Part shown: positions 1 through 5,996 of the stretch, one piece after another
Layout of the letters: the number at the start of each line of letters is the position of its first letter
Numbering within the stretch: the stretch's first letter is position 1
From: Actinomycetota bacterium
Lineage (GTDB): Bacteria > Actinomycetota > Thermoleophilia > Gaiellales > Gaiellaceae
Direction of reading: 5' to 3'
Assembly (NCBI GenBank): GCA_013696595.1
Contig: JACCYG010000107.1
Coordinates: 1-8,585, forward strand
Length of the DNA: 8,585 bases
Translations under genes and position numbers: made by a program
The notes under the pieces: model-generated
Database searches by the model: none
The model's input: only the letters and a program-made list of their open reading frames with translations
What the model was told of the DNA's origin: nothing

Positions 1-1
1 C

Positions 2-1582
2 CTAGAGCGGGATGTTCCCGTGCTTGCGCGGCGGGCGCTTCTCGCGCTTCGTGAGCGCCGTCTCGAGCGCGTCGCAGAGCACGGGGCGCGTGCGGCGCGG
101 TTCGATCACGTCGTCCACGTAGCCACGTTCGGCCGCCAGATAGGGATTCGCGAACTGGGCTCGGTAGTCGGCGATGAGCTCGGCCCGACGAGCCTCGGGA
201 TCGTCCGCCTCCTCGATCTCCTTGCGAAAGACGATGTTCACTGCGCCCTCGGGCCCCATGACGGCGACCTCGGCAGTCGGCCACGCGAAGTTGAAGTCCG
301 AACGGATGTGCTTCGAGCTCATCACGTCGTACGCGCCTCCATACGCCTTGCGCGTGATCACCGCGAGCTTCGGCACGGTGGCCTCGCAGTAGGCGAACAG
401 GAGCTTGGCCCCGTGGCGGATGATTCCGCCCCACTCCTGCGCGGTGCCGGGGAGGAACCCGGGGACGTCGACGAACGTGACGAGCGGGATGTTGAAGGCA
501 TCGCAGAAGCGAACGAACCGTGCGCCTTTAACCGACGAGTCGATGTCGAGCGTGCCCGCGAGCGCAGCCGGGTTGTTGGCAACGACGCCGACCGGCCGCC
601 CGGCGAGCCGCGCAAAGCCGCACAGGATGTTCTCCGCCCAGAGCTCGTGCACCTCGAGGAAATCGCCGTCGTCCACGGCGCGGCCGATCACGTCGCGCAT
701 GTCGTACGGCTTGGTCGGGTTGTCGGGGATGATCCGGTCGAGCTCCGCGTCCTCGCGATCCGGCCGGTCGGCCGGCTCGAAGTACGGCGGCGGGTCGACG
801 TTGTTCTGCGGGAGGAAAGACAGGAGGTAGCGCGCGTCCTCGAGGAGCGCGTCCTCGTTCGCGGCTGTGAAGTGCGCGACGCCGGACTTCGACGCGTGAG
901 TCGCCGCGCCACCCAGCTCTTCGAAGGTGACCTCCTCGCCGGTCACGGTCTTCACCACCTCGGGCCCGGTGATGAACATGTACGAGGTCTCCCTGACCAT
1001 GAGCACGAAGTCCGTCATCGCCGGCGAGTAGACCGCGCCGCCGGCGGTCGGCCCCATGACGAGGCTGATCTGCGGGATGACGCCGGAGGCCTGGACGTTG
1101 CGCCAGAAGATCTCTGCGTAGCCGCCGAGCGACACCACACCTTCCTGGATCCGCGCGCCGCCGGAGTCGTTGATGCCGATCACAGGGCAGCCGTACCTGA
1201 GCGCGAGGTCCATGACCTTGCAGATCTTCTCGGCGAAGGCCTCCGAAAGCGTCCCGCCGAAGACCGTGAAGTCCTGGGAGAACACGAAGACCCTGCGACC
1301 GAGGATCGTCCCAGAGCCGGTGACGACGGCGTCCCCGTAGGGCCGCTTCTCCACGAGATGAGGGCTCCGGTGGCGGACGAACCGATCGAGCTCGACGAAG
1401 CTCCCGGGGTCGAGGAGCTTCTCGAGGCGCTCTCGCGCGAGTAGCTTCCCACGCTCGCGCTGGCGCGCGACGGCCTTCTCGTCGCCGGGATGAAGCGCTT
1501 CTTCGCGCAGGCGCTCGAGCTCTCCGAGCTTGTCCGCGGTTCCCGGCTCCGAGTGTTCCTTCGGCTCTTCGGTCTTCGCCAC
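2..1582 (-). CDS. pccB: Acyl-CoA (propionyl-CoA) carboxylase beta subunit, carboxyltransferase
   Basis: Carboxyltransferase half of a biotin-dependent acyl-CoA carboxylase. It moves CO2 from carboxybiotin on the alpha subunit to propionyl-CoA (perhaps also acetyl-CoA), giving methylmalonyl-CoA in the cytoplasm. The 526 residues match the usual full length of PccB/AccD5-type proteins. Both crotonase-fold halves are present, each with an oxyanion-hole glycine pair: GGARIQEG at 141-148 and YGGAYDVM at 414-421. Asp419 lies where Asp422 of Streptomyces coelicolor PccB, recalled as a substrate-preference residue, is expected. The C-terminus (KHGNIPL) is the characteristic PccB ending. The GTG start at 1580-1582 begins MAKTEEP; no Shine-Dalgarno is visible, but a TAGGCT hexamer sits six bases upstream. 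The gene lies downstream of the mutase on the same strand, which supports a propionyl-CoA role over purely fatty-acid synthesis. The biotin carboxylase/BCCP subunit is not in the window. Confidence 0.96.
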   Translation of the reverse strand: MAKTEEPKEHSEPGTADKLGELERLREEALHPGDEKAVARQRERGKLLARERLEKLLDPGSFVELDRFVRHRSPHLVEKRPYGDAVVTGSGTILGRRVFVFSQDFTVFGGTLSEAFAEKICKVMDLALRYGCPVIGINDSGGARIQEGVVSLGGYAEIFWRNVQASGVIPQISLVMGPTAGGAVYSPAMTDFVLMVRETSYMFITGPEVVKTVTGEEVTFEELGGAATHASKSGVAHFTAANEDALLEDARYLLSFLPQNNVDPPPYFEPADRPDREDAELDRIIPDNPTKPYDMRDVIGRAVDDGDFLEVHELWAENILCGFARLAGRPVGVVANNPAALAGTLDIDSSVKGARFVRFCDAFNIPLVTFVDVPGFLPGTAQEWGGIIRHGAKLLFAYCEATVPKLAVITRKAYGGAYDVMSSKHIRSDFNFAWPTAEVAVMGPEGAVNIVFRKEIEEADDPEARRAELIADYRAQFANPYLAAERGYVDDVIEPRRTRPVLCDALETALTKREKRPPRKHGNIPL

Positions 1583-1588
1583 AGCCGG

Positions 1589-1594
1589 AGCCTA
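1589..1594 (-). promoter_or_regulatory. Candidate -10 element (TAGGCT) for leaderless pccB
   Basis: TAGGCT on the minus strand fits the actinobacterial TANNNT -10 consensus and is followed by exactly six bases before the GTG start. No TTGACA-like -35 box is obvious. The same spacing recurs at four other genes here. If real, pccB can be transcribed separately from the mutase with essentially no 5' leader. Confidence 0.45.
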
Positions 1595-1648
1595 GAGGCC
1601 CTCAGGCGGCAGAGAGAAGATGGGCCGAAGGATGATCTCGCCGTCCCG

Positions 1649-1672
1649 AAGCTCGGTCACGGCACCGAGCTT
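1649..1672. repeat. Perfect 9-bp inverted repeat (hairpin A) in the mutase-pccB gap
   Basis: AAGCTCGGT and ACCGAGCTT are perfect reverse complements separated by six bases. Neither side is followed by a T-run, so it is not a classical intrinsic terminator. It may be an mRNA hairpin between co-transcribed genes or a dimeric regulator's operator. It overlaps a second inverted repeat at 1655-1684 and cannot form in RNA at the same time as that one. Confidence 0.6.
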
Positions 1673-1684
1673 AACCCCGTGACC
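1655..1684. repeat. Alternative 8-bp inverted repeat (hairpin B), exclusive with hairpin A
   Basis: GGTCACGG at 1655-1662 pairs perfectly with CCGTGACC at 1677-1684 across a 14-base loop. The 1655-1662 arm is also used by the hairpin at 1649-1672. In the mutase-to-pccB transcript only one of the two can form, the geometry expected of an attenuator or other RNA switch. Tandem overlapping protein-binding sites are the other obvious reading. Confidence 0.45.
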
Positions 1685-1752
1685 ATTTCGACACCTCTTG
1701 CGCACGATTTGGACGACGTCTGCTAAGCGTCGCAGGCGCGAGAACGTACGAA

Positions 1753-3336
1753 CTACGGGGAACGTTGCGCGTCGTACTCGCCGAACTCCTCACGCAGGAC
1801 GCCGCAGATCTCGCCTACCGTGCACCGCGCCGCCAGCGCGTCGCGCATGGGATACAGCAGGTTGTCGCTCCCGCGCGCGGTCTCGCGGACACGCGCGAGC
1901 GCACCGTCGGCCTCCCCGGCGTCACGCTCGGCGCGCACCCGCTCCGTACGCTCGACCTGGCGCCGCTCGGTCTCCGCGTCTAGGCGGTGGAGCTCGACGT
2001 CCTCCTCCTGCCCCTCCGCGTAGCGGTTGACTCCGACGACGACCCTCTCGCCCGCAGCGACCGCCCGCTCGTGCTGGAACGCCGCCTCGTCGATCTCGCG
2101 CTGGACGAAGCCCTGCTCGATCGCCCCAACGGCTCCGCCGAGGTCGTCGATTCGCTCGATCAGCTCCCAGGCCCGCTCCTCGAGCTCACGCGTGAGCGCC
2201 TCCAGGAAGTACGCGCCCCCCAGCGGATCGGCCGTATCGGTCCCTCCGGCCTCGTGCGCGATGATCTGCTGCGTGCGCAGGGCGATCCGCGCCGAGCGCT
2301 CCGTCGGCAGCGCGAGCGCCTCGTCGTACGAGTTCGTGTGGATCGACTGAGCGCCCCCGCAAGCCGCGGCGAGCGCCTGAATCGCGACGCGCACGACGTT
2401 GTTCTCCGGCTGCTGCGCCGTAAGGGTCGAGCCGCCGGTCTGCGCGTGGAACCGAAGCGCCAGGGCGCGCTCTTTCGTCGCGCCGAATCGCTCACTCATG
2501 ATGCGAGCCCACAGGCCTCGGGCGGCGCGGAACTTCGCCACCTCCTGGAAAAAATGGTTGTGGGCATTGAAGAAGAAGGAAAGGCGTGCGCCGAACTCGT
2601 CCGGCGAGAGGCCCGCCGCGACGGCCGCGCCGCAGTAGGCGATCCCGTTCGCGAGCGTGAACGCGAGCTCCTGCACCGCCGTCGAGCCGGCCTCGCGGAT
2701 GTGGTAGCCCGAGATCGAGATCGTGTTCCACCTCGGCAGCCGCTCGTCGCAGTAGGCGAAGAGGTCGGTCGTGATCCGCATCGAGGGCTTGGGCGGAAAG
2801 ATGTAGTTCCCGCGGGCGATGTACTCCTTGAGGATGTCGTTCTGCACCGTCCCGCGCAGCTGCTCGCCCGGCGTGCCCTGTTTCTCGGCGACGAGCTCGT
2901 AGAGGAGAAGCAGGAGCGCCGCCGGCGCGTTGATCGTCATCGACGTCGACACCTGGGCGAGCGGGATCGCTTCGAAAAGCGTCTCCATGTCGGCGAGCGA
3001 GTCGATGGCGACGCCGGTCCGTCCCACCTCCCCGAGCGCGCGCGGGTCGTCGGAGTCGTAGCCGAGCTGGGTGGGGAGGTCGAAGGCGACCGAGAGGCCG
3101 GTCTGGCCACGCTCGAGGAGATAGCGGAACCGAGCGTTCGTCTCCTCGGCCGAGGCGAAGCCTGCGTACTGGCGGATTGTCCAGGGCCGCCCGCGATACA
3201 TGTCCCGGTAAGGCCCGCGCGTGAAGGGGAAGTCGCCCGGTGCCTCGAGCTCGAGGCCCGCGACGTCGCCTGCGTCGTAGACCGGCTTGATCTCGATCCC
3301 GGAATCGGTCTCGCGCCGATCTTCGGTCGTAGCCAC
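1753..3336 (-). CDS. mcmA1: Methylmalonyl-CoA mutase large (catalytic) subunit, split type
   Basis: Adenosylcobalamin-dependent mutase subunit that interconverts (R)-methylmalonyl-CoA and succinyl-CoA. The 527 residues cover only the substrate-binding TIM-barrel domain, ending at TVGEICGVLREEFGEY (507-521). The C-terminal B12-binding domain with its DxHxxG motif is absent, so a separate small subunit is needed, as in archaea. An ungapped count against the remembered Propionibacterium MutB sequence places Tyr57, Gln165, Arg175 and His212 at Tyr89, Gln197, Arg207 and His244. Tyr and Arg at the specificity positions indicate methylmalonyl-CoA, because isobutyryl-CoA mutases carry Phe and Gln there. 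Other family motifs are RPWTIRQYAGF (50-60), TVQNDILKEY (163-172) and SISGYH (207-212). The GTG start follows TACGAT by six bases and no ribosome-binding site is visible. pccB follows 170 bases downstream. Confidence 0.95.
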   Translation of the reverse strand: MATTEDRRETDSGIEIKPVYDAGDVAGLELEAPGDFPFTRGPYRDMYRGRPWTIRQYAGFASAEETNARFRYLLERGQTGLSVAFDLPTQLGYDSDDPRALGEVGRTGVAIDSLADMETLFEAIPLAQVSTSMTINAPAALLLLLYELVAEKQGTPGEQLRGTVQNDILKEYIARGNYIFPPKPSMRITTDLFAYCDERLPRWNTISISGYHIREAGSTAVQELAFTLANGIAYCGAAVAAGLSPDEFGARLSFFFNAHNHFFQEVAKFRAARGLWARIMSERFGATKERALALRFHAQTGGSTLTAQQPENNVVRVAIQALAAACGGAQSIHTNSYDEALALPTERSARIALRTQQIIAHEAGGTDTADPLGGAYFLEALTRELEERAWELIERIDDLGGAVGAIEQGFVQREIDEAAFQHERAVAAGERVVVGVNRYAEGQEEDVELHRLDAETERRQVERTERVRAERDAGEADGALARVRETARGSDNLLYPMRDALAARCTVGEICGVLREEFGEYDAQRSP

Positions 3337-3342
3337 GAGCTA

Positions 3343-3348
3343 ATCGTA
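3343..3348 (-). promoter_or_regulatory. Candidate -10 element (TACGAT) for leaderless mutase mRNA
   Basis: TACGAT on the minus strand matches TANNNT and lies six bases before the GTG start of the mutase gene. It is inside the 55-base divergent intergenic region (3337-3391) shared with the small plus-strand gene. No -35 consensus is seen. Confidence 0.45.
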
Positions 3349-3391
3349 CGCGGCGGGTGGCGAATTCCGTTTTCCGGGGAACATCAGCGGT

Positions 3392-3694
3392 ATGCCAAAG
3401 AAGCCGAATGAAACGAGCCCAGAGCAGATCGAGGTCGACGACGGCTCGCTCCTGCCTGATCGCGAGGTCATGTCGATACTTCCGGTCGAGCCGACGGGGA
3501 CGTACCCGGACCTCAGCGCGGCCGGCCCGACGCCGGACGCCTCGGCGGCGGGACCCGGTGCGGGCGTTGCTCAGGACGCTTCCGGCCTGGCCGGCACGTC
3601 CGGCGACGCTTCGGCTAGCGGCGAGGAGAGCGGCACCTCGGAGGACCGCAGCGAGACGATCACCCAGAGCGACAGCGCGTCCGCCGGCTCGTAG
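3392..3694 (+). CDS. Hypothetical small acidic low-complexity protein
   Basis: A 100-residue protein I cannot assign to a family. Residues 1-16 are charged (MPKKPNETSPEQIEVD). Residues 20-31 (LLPDREVMSILP) form the only ordered-looking, hydrophobic-containing segment. From about residue 38 onward it is rich in Ala, Gly, Ser, Asp and Thr and probably disordered, with four imperfect Asp-x-Ser units starting at D40, D49, D62 and D72 (DLSAAG, DASAAG, DASGLAG, DASASG). There are no cysteines, signal peptide or membrane segment. It is believable as a gene because it fills the space between two real genes, uses GC-rich third positions like its neighbours and starts with ATG. The start is the first in frame; only a weak GGGGA lies upstream. 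MoaDE begins 17 bases after its stop. The LPDRE-x-MS core resembles short motifs I associate with uncharacterised actinobacterial small proteins, but I could not check this. Confidence 0.7.
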   Translation: MPKKPNETSPEQIEVDDGSLLPDREVMSILPVEPTGTYPDLSAAGPTPDASAAGPGAGVAQDASGLAGTSGDASASGEESGTSEDRSETITQSDSASAGS

Positions 3695-3699
3695 ACGAC

Positions 3700-3705
3700 T
3701 ACCCT
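3700..3705 (+). promoter_or_regulatory. Candidate -10 element (TACCCT) for leaderless moaDE
   Basis: TACCCT lies in the 17-base gap after the small upstream gene, six bases before the GTG start of the fused MoaD-MoaE gene. It would allow independent leaderless transcription. There is no purine-rich Shine-Dalgarno with proper spacing. Confidence 0.42.
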
Positions 3706-3711
3706 GCGGGC

Positions 3712-4350
3712 GTGCGAGCCCGCGTGAAGCTCTTCGCCGCCCTGCGCGAGCAGGCGGGCGCGGCCGAGCGCGAGATCGAGTTGCCGGCCGACGCGCGCGT
3801 GAGCGACGTCTGGGCGGCCCTCGGCCTCGGCGCTGAGCCGGATGGCCTTCTCTACGCCGTGAACCGGGAGTACGCCCCGCGCGAGCGAGCGCTCGCCGAT
3901 GGGGACGAGGTCGCCCTGATCCCACCGGTCTCGGGCGGCGCGTTCCGTCTCACCGAGGAGCCCATCGACCTGAACGCCGTCGTCGCGGAGGTCGCCGACG
4001 AACGGGCGGGCGCAATTGTGACGTTCTCCGGGACCACACGCGTCGAGTCACGCGGCCGAAGCGTCCTCCACCTCGACTACGAGGCGTACCCGGGGATGAC
4101 CGAGCAGGTCATCGACGAGATCGCCGGCGAGCTGAAATCGAAGTACGACCTCTGCGAGGTGGCGATCACACACCGGATCGGCCGGGTCGGAATCGGCGAG
4201 ACGAGTGTCGCGATCGCCGTCTCGGCCCCGCACCGCCACGACGCCCTCGCGGCCTGCCACGAAGCCATCGACGAGCTCAAGGAACGAGTGCCGCTCTGGA
4301 AGAAGGAGGTCTACGAAGGCGGCGAGGAGTGGATCGGCCGCGGATCCTGA
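3712..4350 (+). CDS. moaDE: Fused molybdopterin synthase, MoaD-MoaE
   Basis: Both subunits of molybdopterin synthase in one 212-residue chain; the enzyme adds two sulfurs to cyclic pyranopterin monophosphate to make molybdopterin in the cytoplasm. Residues 1-76 are MoaD (ubiquitin-like), ending in the diagnostic VSGG at 73-76. Residues 77-212 are MoaE: FSGTTR (105-110), VSAPHR (170-175) and LWKKE (195-199). Counting from E. coli MoaE, Arg110, His174, Arg175, Lys190 and Lys197 correspond to Arg39, His103, Arg104, Lys119 and Lys126, so the active site is intact. In the two-gene form the MoaD C-terminal Gly must be free to become a thiocarboxylate; here it is internal. Mycobacterium tuberculosis MoaX has the same fusion and needs cleavage after the Gly pair. 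The start is the GTG six bases after TACCCT; a GTG at 3724 would also give a plausible MoaD start. No other Moco gene is in view. Confidence 0.94.
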   Translation: MRARVKLFAALREQAGAAEREIELPADARVSDVWAALGLGAEPDGLLYAVNREYAPRERALADGDEVALIPPVSGGAFRLTEEPIDLNAVVAEVADERAGAIVTFSGTTRVESRGRSVLHLDYEAYPGMTEQVIDEIAGELKSKYDLCEVAITHRIGRVGIGETSVAIAVSAPHRHDALAACHEAIDELKERVPLWKKEVYEGGEEWIGRGS

Positions 4351-4420
4351 CCTTCAGTCCGCGTAGGCGACGTACGCCCTTACTCTTCGATCACCCCGAG
4401 GTGAGGCGAACGGCCGCGGC

Positions 4421-4426
4421 TACCAT
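4421..4426 (+). promoter_or_regulatory. Candidate -10 element (TACCAT) for leaderless M50 protease gene
   Basis: TACCAT is followed by six bases and the GTG start of the membrane protease. It lies in the 82-base gap after moaDE, which otherwise holds no recognisable gene, terminator or ribosome-binding site. Confidence 0.45.
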
Positions 4427-4432
4427 GAGACG

Positions 4433-5284
4433 GTGAGCCAGCAGCAACAGACCGAGCCGTACACGGCGCCCGAGCCGGAGGATTACGACTACCGCGGCTA
4501 CGAGCCGATTCAGCCGAAGAGCCGCTGGCGCGAGCTTCTCGGCAAGGTCTGGGCGCCGCTCGCCGCGCTGGGCTTCCTCGTTTGGAAGTTCAAGGCGCTC
4601 GCGCTCGCGGTCTTCAAGTTCAAGATCTTCGCGACGTCGGCCTCGATGCTCGTCTCGATCGGCGCCTACACCCTCCTCTGGGGCTGGAGGTTCGCCGTCG
4701 GCTTCGTCCTTCTCCTCCTCGTGCACGAGATGGGCCACGTGATCGAGCTCCGCCGTCAGGGCGTGCCCGCGTCGGCGCCGCTCTTCATCCCATTCCTCGG
4801 CGCGGTCGTCGGGATGAAGCAGATGCCGAAGGACGCCTGGAAGGAGGCGCAGGTCGCGCTCGCCGGCCCGATCCTCGGAAGCCTCGGCGCCGCTGCTGTC
4901 TGGATCGCGGGCGAGGCGATCGACTCTGATCTCCTGATCGCGATCGCGTTCGTCGGCTTCTTCCTGAACCTCTTCAACCTGCTCCCGATCGTGCCGCTCG
5001 ACGGCGGCCGTGCCGTCGCGGCCCTCCACCCCGCCTTCTGGGCGGTCGGCCTCGCGGGCCTCGTCGTCCTCACGTTCGTCGCTCCGAACCCGATCCTCAT
5101 CATCATCCTCCTCCTCGGCGGCCTCGAGCTCTGGCACCGCTGGCGCGCGCGCAACGAGCCCGGGGGAAGGGAGTACTACCGCGTGAAGCCGTGGCAGCGC
5201 GCCGCGGTTGCGGTCACCTACATCGGTCTCGCCGCTCTCCTGGCCGTCGCGATGAGCGCGACGTTCGTCGAACGCTCGATCTAG
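4433..5284 (+). CDS. Site-2 protease family (M50) membrane zinc metalloprotease
   Basis: An integral-membrane zinc protease of the S2P/M50 family, which cuts substrates within or near the membrane; its substrate cannot be inferred here. Of 283 residues, 1-30 form a hydrophilic, Gln/Tyr/Glu-rich cytoplasmic-looking tail (EDYDYRGYEP at 16-25). Hydrophobic segments lie near 40-62, 66-97, 140-160, 165-187, 202-232 and 257-276. The zinc site is HEMGH at 98-102, with Glu99 as catalytic base, plus NLLPIVPLDGGR at 182-193, where Asp190 is the expected third ligand. There is no PDZ domain, unlike RseP-type proteases, and no CBS domain. A repeated KFK pattern (WKFK at 51-54, FKFK at 61-64) flanks the first hydrophobic stretch. 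The GTG start is favoured because the upstream ATG at 4425 meets a stop after two further codons. The LOG gene begins 13 bases downstream, so the two are probably one transcript. Confidence 0.9.
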   Translation: MSQQQQTEPYTAPEPEDYDYRGYEPIQPKSRWRELLGKVWAPLAALGFLVWKFKALALAVFKFKIFATSASMLVSIGAYTLLWGWRFAVGFVLLLLVHEMGHVIELRRQGVPASAPLFIPFLGAVVGMKQMPKDAWKEAQVALAGPILGSLGAAAVWIAGEAIDSDLLIAIAFVGFFLNLFNLLPIVPLDGGRAVAALHPAFWAVGLAGLVVLTFVAPNPILIIILLLGGLELWHRWRARNEPGGREYYRVKPWQRAAVAVTYIGLAALLAVAMSATFVERSI

Positions 5285-5296
5285 TGGCCCGCCACT
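5283..5296. repeat. Perfect 14-base inverted repeat at protease/LOG junction
   Basis: AGTGGCCCGCCACT reads as AGTGGC, two central C residues, then GCCACT. It overlaps the last two bases of the protease stop codon and ends one base before the LOG-family ATG. In mRNA a five-pair stem with a CCCG loop would sit right at the start codon, where it could limit or couple translation. Chance occurrence in GC-rich DNA is possible. Confidence 0.4.
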
Positions 5297-5297
5297 G

Positions 5298-5996
5298 ATG
5301 GAAGACCGACAGATCCTCGAGCGCTACGACCGCGCCGAGCGGCTCCATGCCGCCCGGATCGGTGAAGAGTTCTACGAGGGCTTTCGCACGGTGGACGAAG
5401 TGCCGAGCCCGACCGTCTCGATGTTCGGCTCGGCGCGGGTGGGCGAGGACCACCCGGCCTACAAAGCGGCCCGCGAGGTCGCGCGCCTGTTCGCGGAAGC
5501 CGGCTGGGCCGTTGTCACCGGCGGCGGGCCGGGCTGCATGGAGGCGGCGAACCGCGGCGCGAAGGAAGGCGGTGGCGTGTCGGTCGGGTTCAACATCGAC
5601 CTCCCGCACGAGCAGTACGCGAACCCGTACCTCGACATCTCGCTCACGTTCCGCCACTTCTACGCGCGCAAGACGATGTTCGTGAAGGCGGCGGAGGCGT
5701 TCGTCATCTTCCCGGGCGGGTTCGGGACGCTCGACGAGCTCTTCGAGTCGCTCACGTTGATCCAGACCGGAAAGATCCTCGACTTCCCCGTCGTCCTCTT
5801 CGACTCGACCTACTGGAGCCCGCTCCTCGAGTGGATCAAGGACACGCTCGTCGCGCAGGGGATGGTATCCCCCGACGACGTCGAGCTCCTGTTCCTCACG
5901 GACGCCCCGGCCGAAGCCGTCGCGACGGTGATCGACCGCCACGAGCGCCGCGAGGCCGAGACGCCCGCCGAGCCGGCTAAGGCCGACGCGCAGTAA
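5298..5996 (+). CDS. LOG-family (TIGR00730-type) nucleotide phosphoribohydrolase
   Basis: A Rossmann-fold protein of the LOG family, often misannotated as lysine decarboxylase. Family members cleave the N-glycosidic bond of nucleoside 5'-monophosphates, releasing a free base (cytokinin in plants, purine or pyrimidine bases in some bacterial homologues) and ribose 5-phosphate. In its 232 residues I see SMFGSARVG (41-49), the phosphate-binding GGGPG (75-79), Arg124-Lys125 in the FYARKTMF segment, and the signature PGGFGTLDE at 139-147, so it should be catalytically competent. The N-terminal 35 residues are a helical extension; the last 18 are Ala/Glu/Pro-rich and likely flexible. No Shine-Dalgarno or TANNNT element precedes the ATG, and the protease gene ends 13 bases upstream, so translation probably depends on coupling. 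Its physiological substrate cannot be told from context. The 3' end overlaps bioY, tail to tail, by 20 bases. Confidence 0.9.
   Translation: MEDRQILERYDRAERLHAARIGEEFYEGFRTVDEVPSPTVSMFGSARVGEDHPAYKAAREVARLFAEAGWAVVTGGGPGCMEAANRGAKEGGGVSVGFNIDLPHEQYANPYLDISLTFRHFYARKTMFVKAAEAFVIFPGGFGTLDELFESLTLIQTGKILDFPVVLFDSTYWSPLLEWIKDTLVAQGMVSPDDVELLFLTDAPAEAVATVIDRHERREAETPAEPAKADAQ

Noticed and set aside
20..1444. Long 474-codon open frame on the plus strand opposite pccB
   Set aside because: It is fully antisense to a strongly supported carboxylase, is Arg/Asp/Glu/His-rich with no recognisable motif, and is the usual by-product of GC-rich codon use.
1592..1705. Possible 37-codon minus-strand frame (GTG at 1705) between the mutase and pccB genes, ending LPPEGL just before pccB
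   Set aside because: It has no ribosome-binding site, no TANNNT at the expected spacing and no family resemblance, and it overlaps the two inverted repeats. A leader peptide is possible, but the evidence is too thin to call a gene.
1987..3411. 474-codon plus-strand open frame opposite the mutase
   Set aside because: It is antisense to a gene with intact active-site residues and runs into the small plus-strand gene in another frame; no domain is recognisable.
2492..3925. 477-codon minus-strand open frame spanning the mutase start, the small gene and moaDE
   Set aside because: It overlaps three better supported genes, and its translation is Arg/Ala/Gly-rich shadow sequence. The mutase frame on the same strand is the real one.
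4351..4432. Weak GGCG/CGCC hairpin after moaDE as a terminator
   Set aside because: The stem is only four pairs and has no T-run, below what I would call a terminator.
4391..5137. 248-codon minus-strand acidic open frame opposite the M50 protease
   Set aside because: The Glu/Asp/Arg-rich sequence is what the reverse strand of Leu/Val/Ile-rich membrane codons gives; the plus strand carries a complete zinc protease signature.
5298..5996. Lysine decarboxylase
   Set aside because: The PGGFGTLDE signature and short Rossmann fold identify a LOG-type phosphoribohydrolase; the decarboxylase name is a historical misannotation, and no PLP fold is present.
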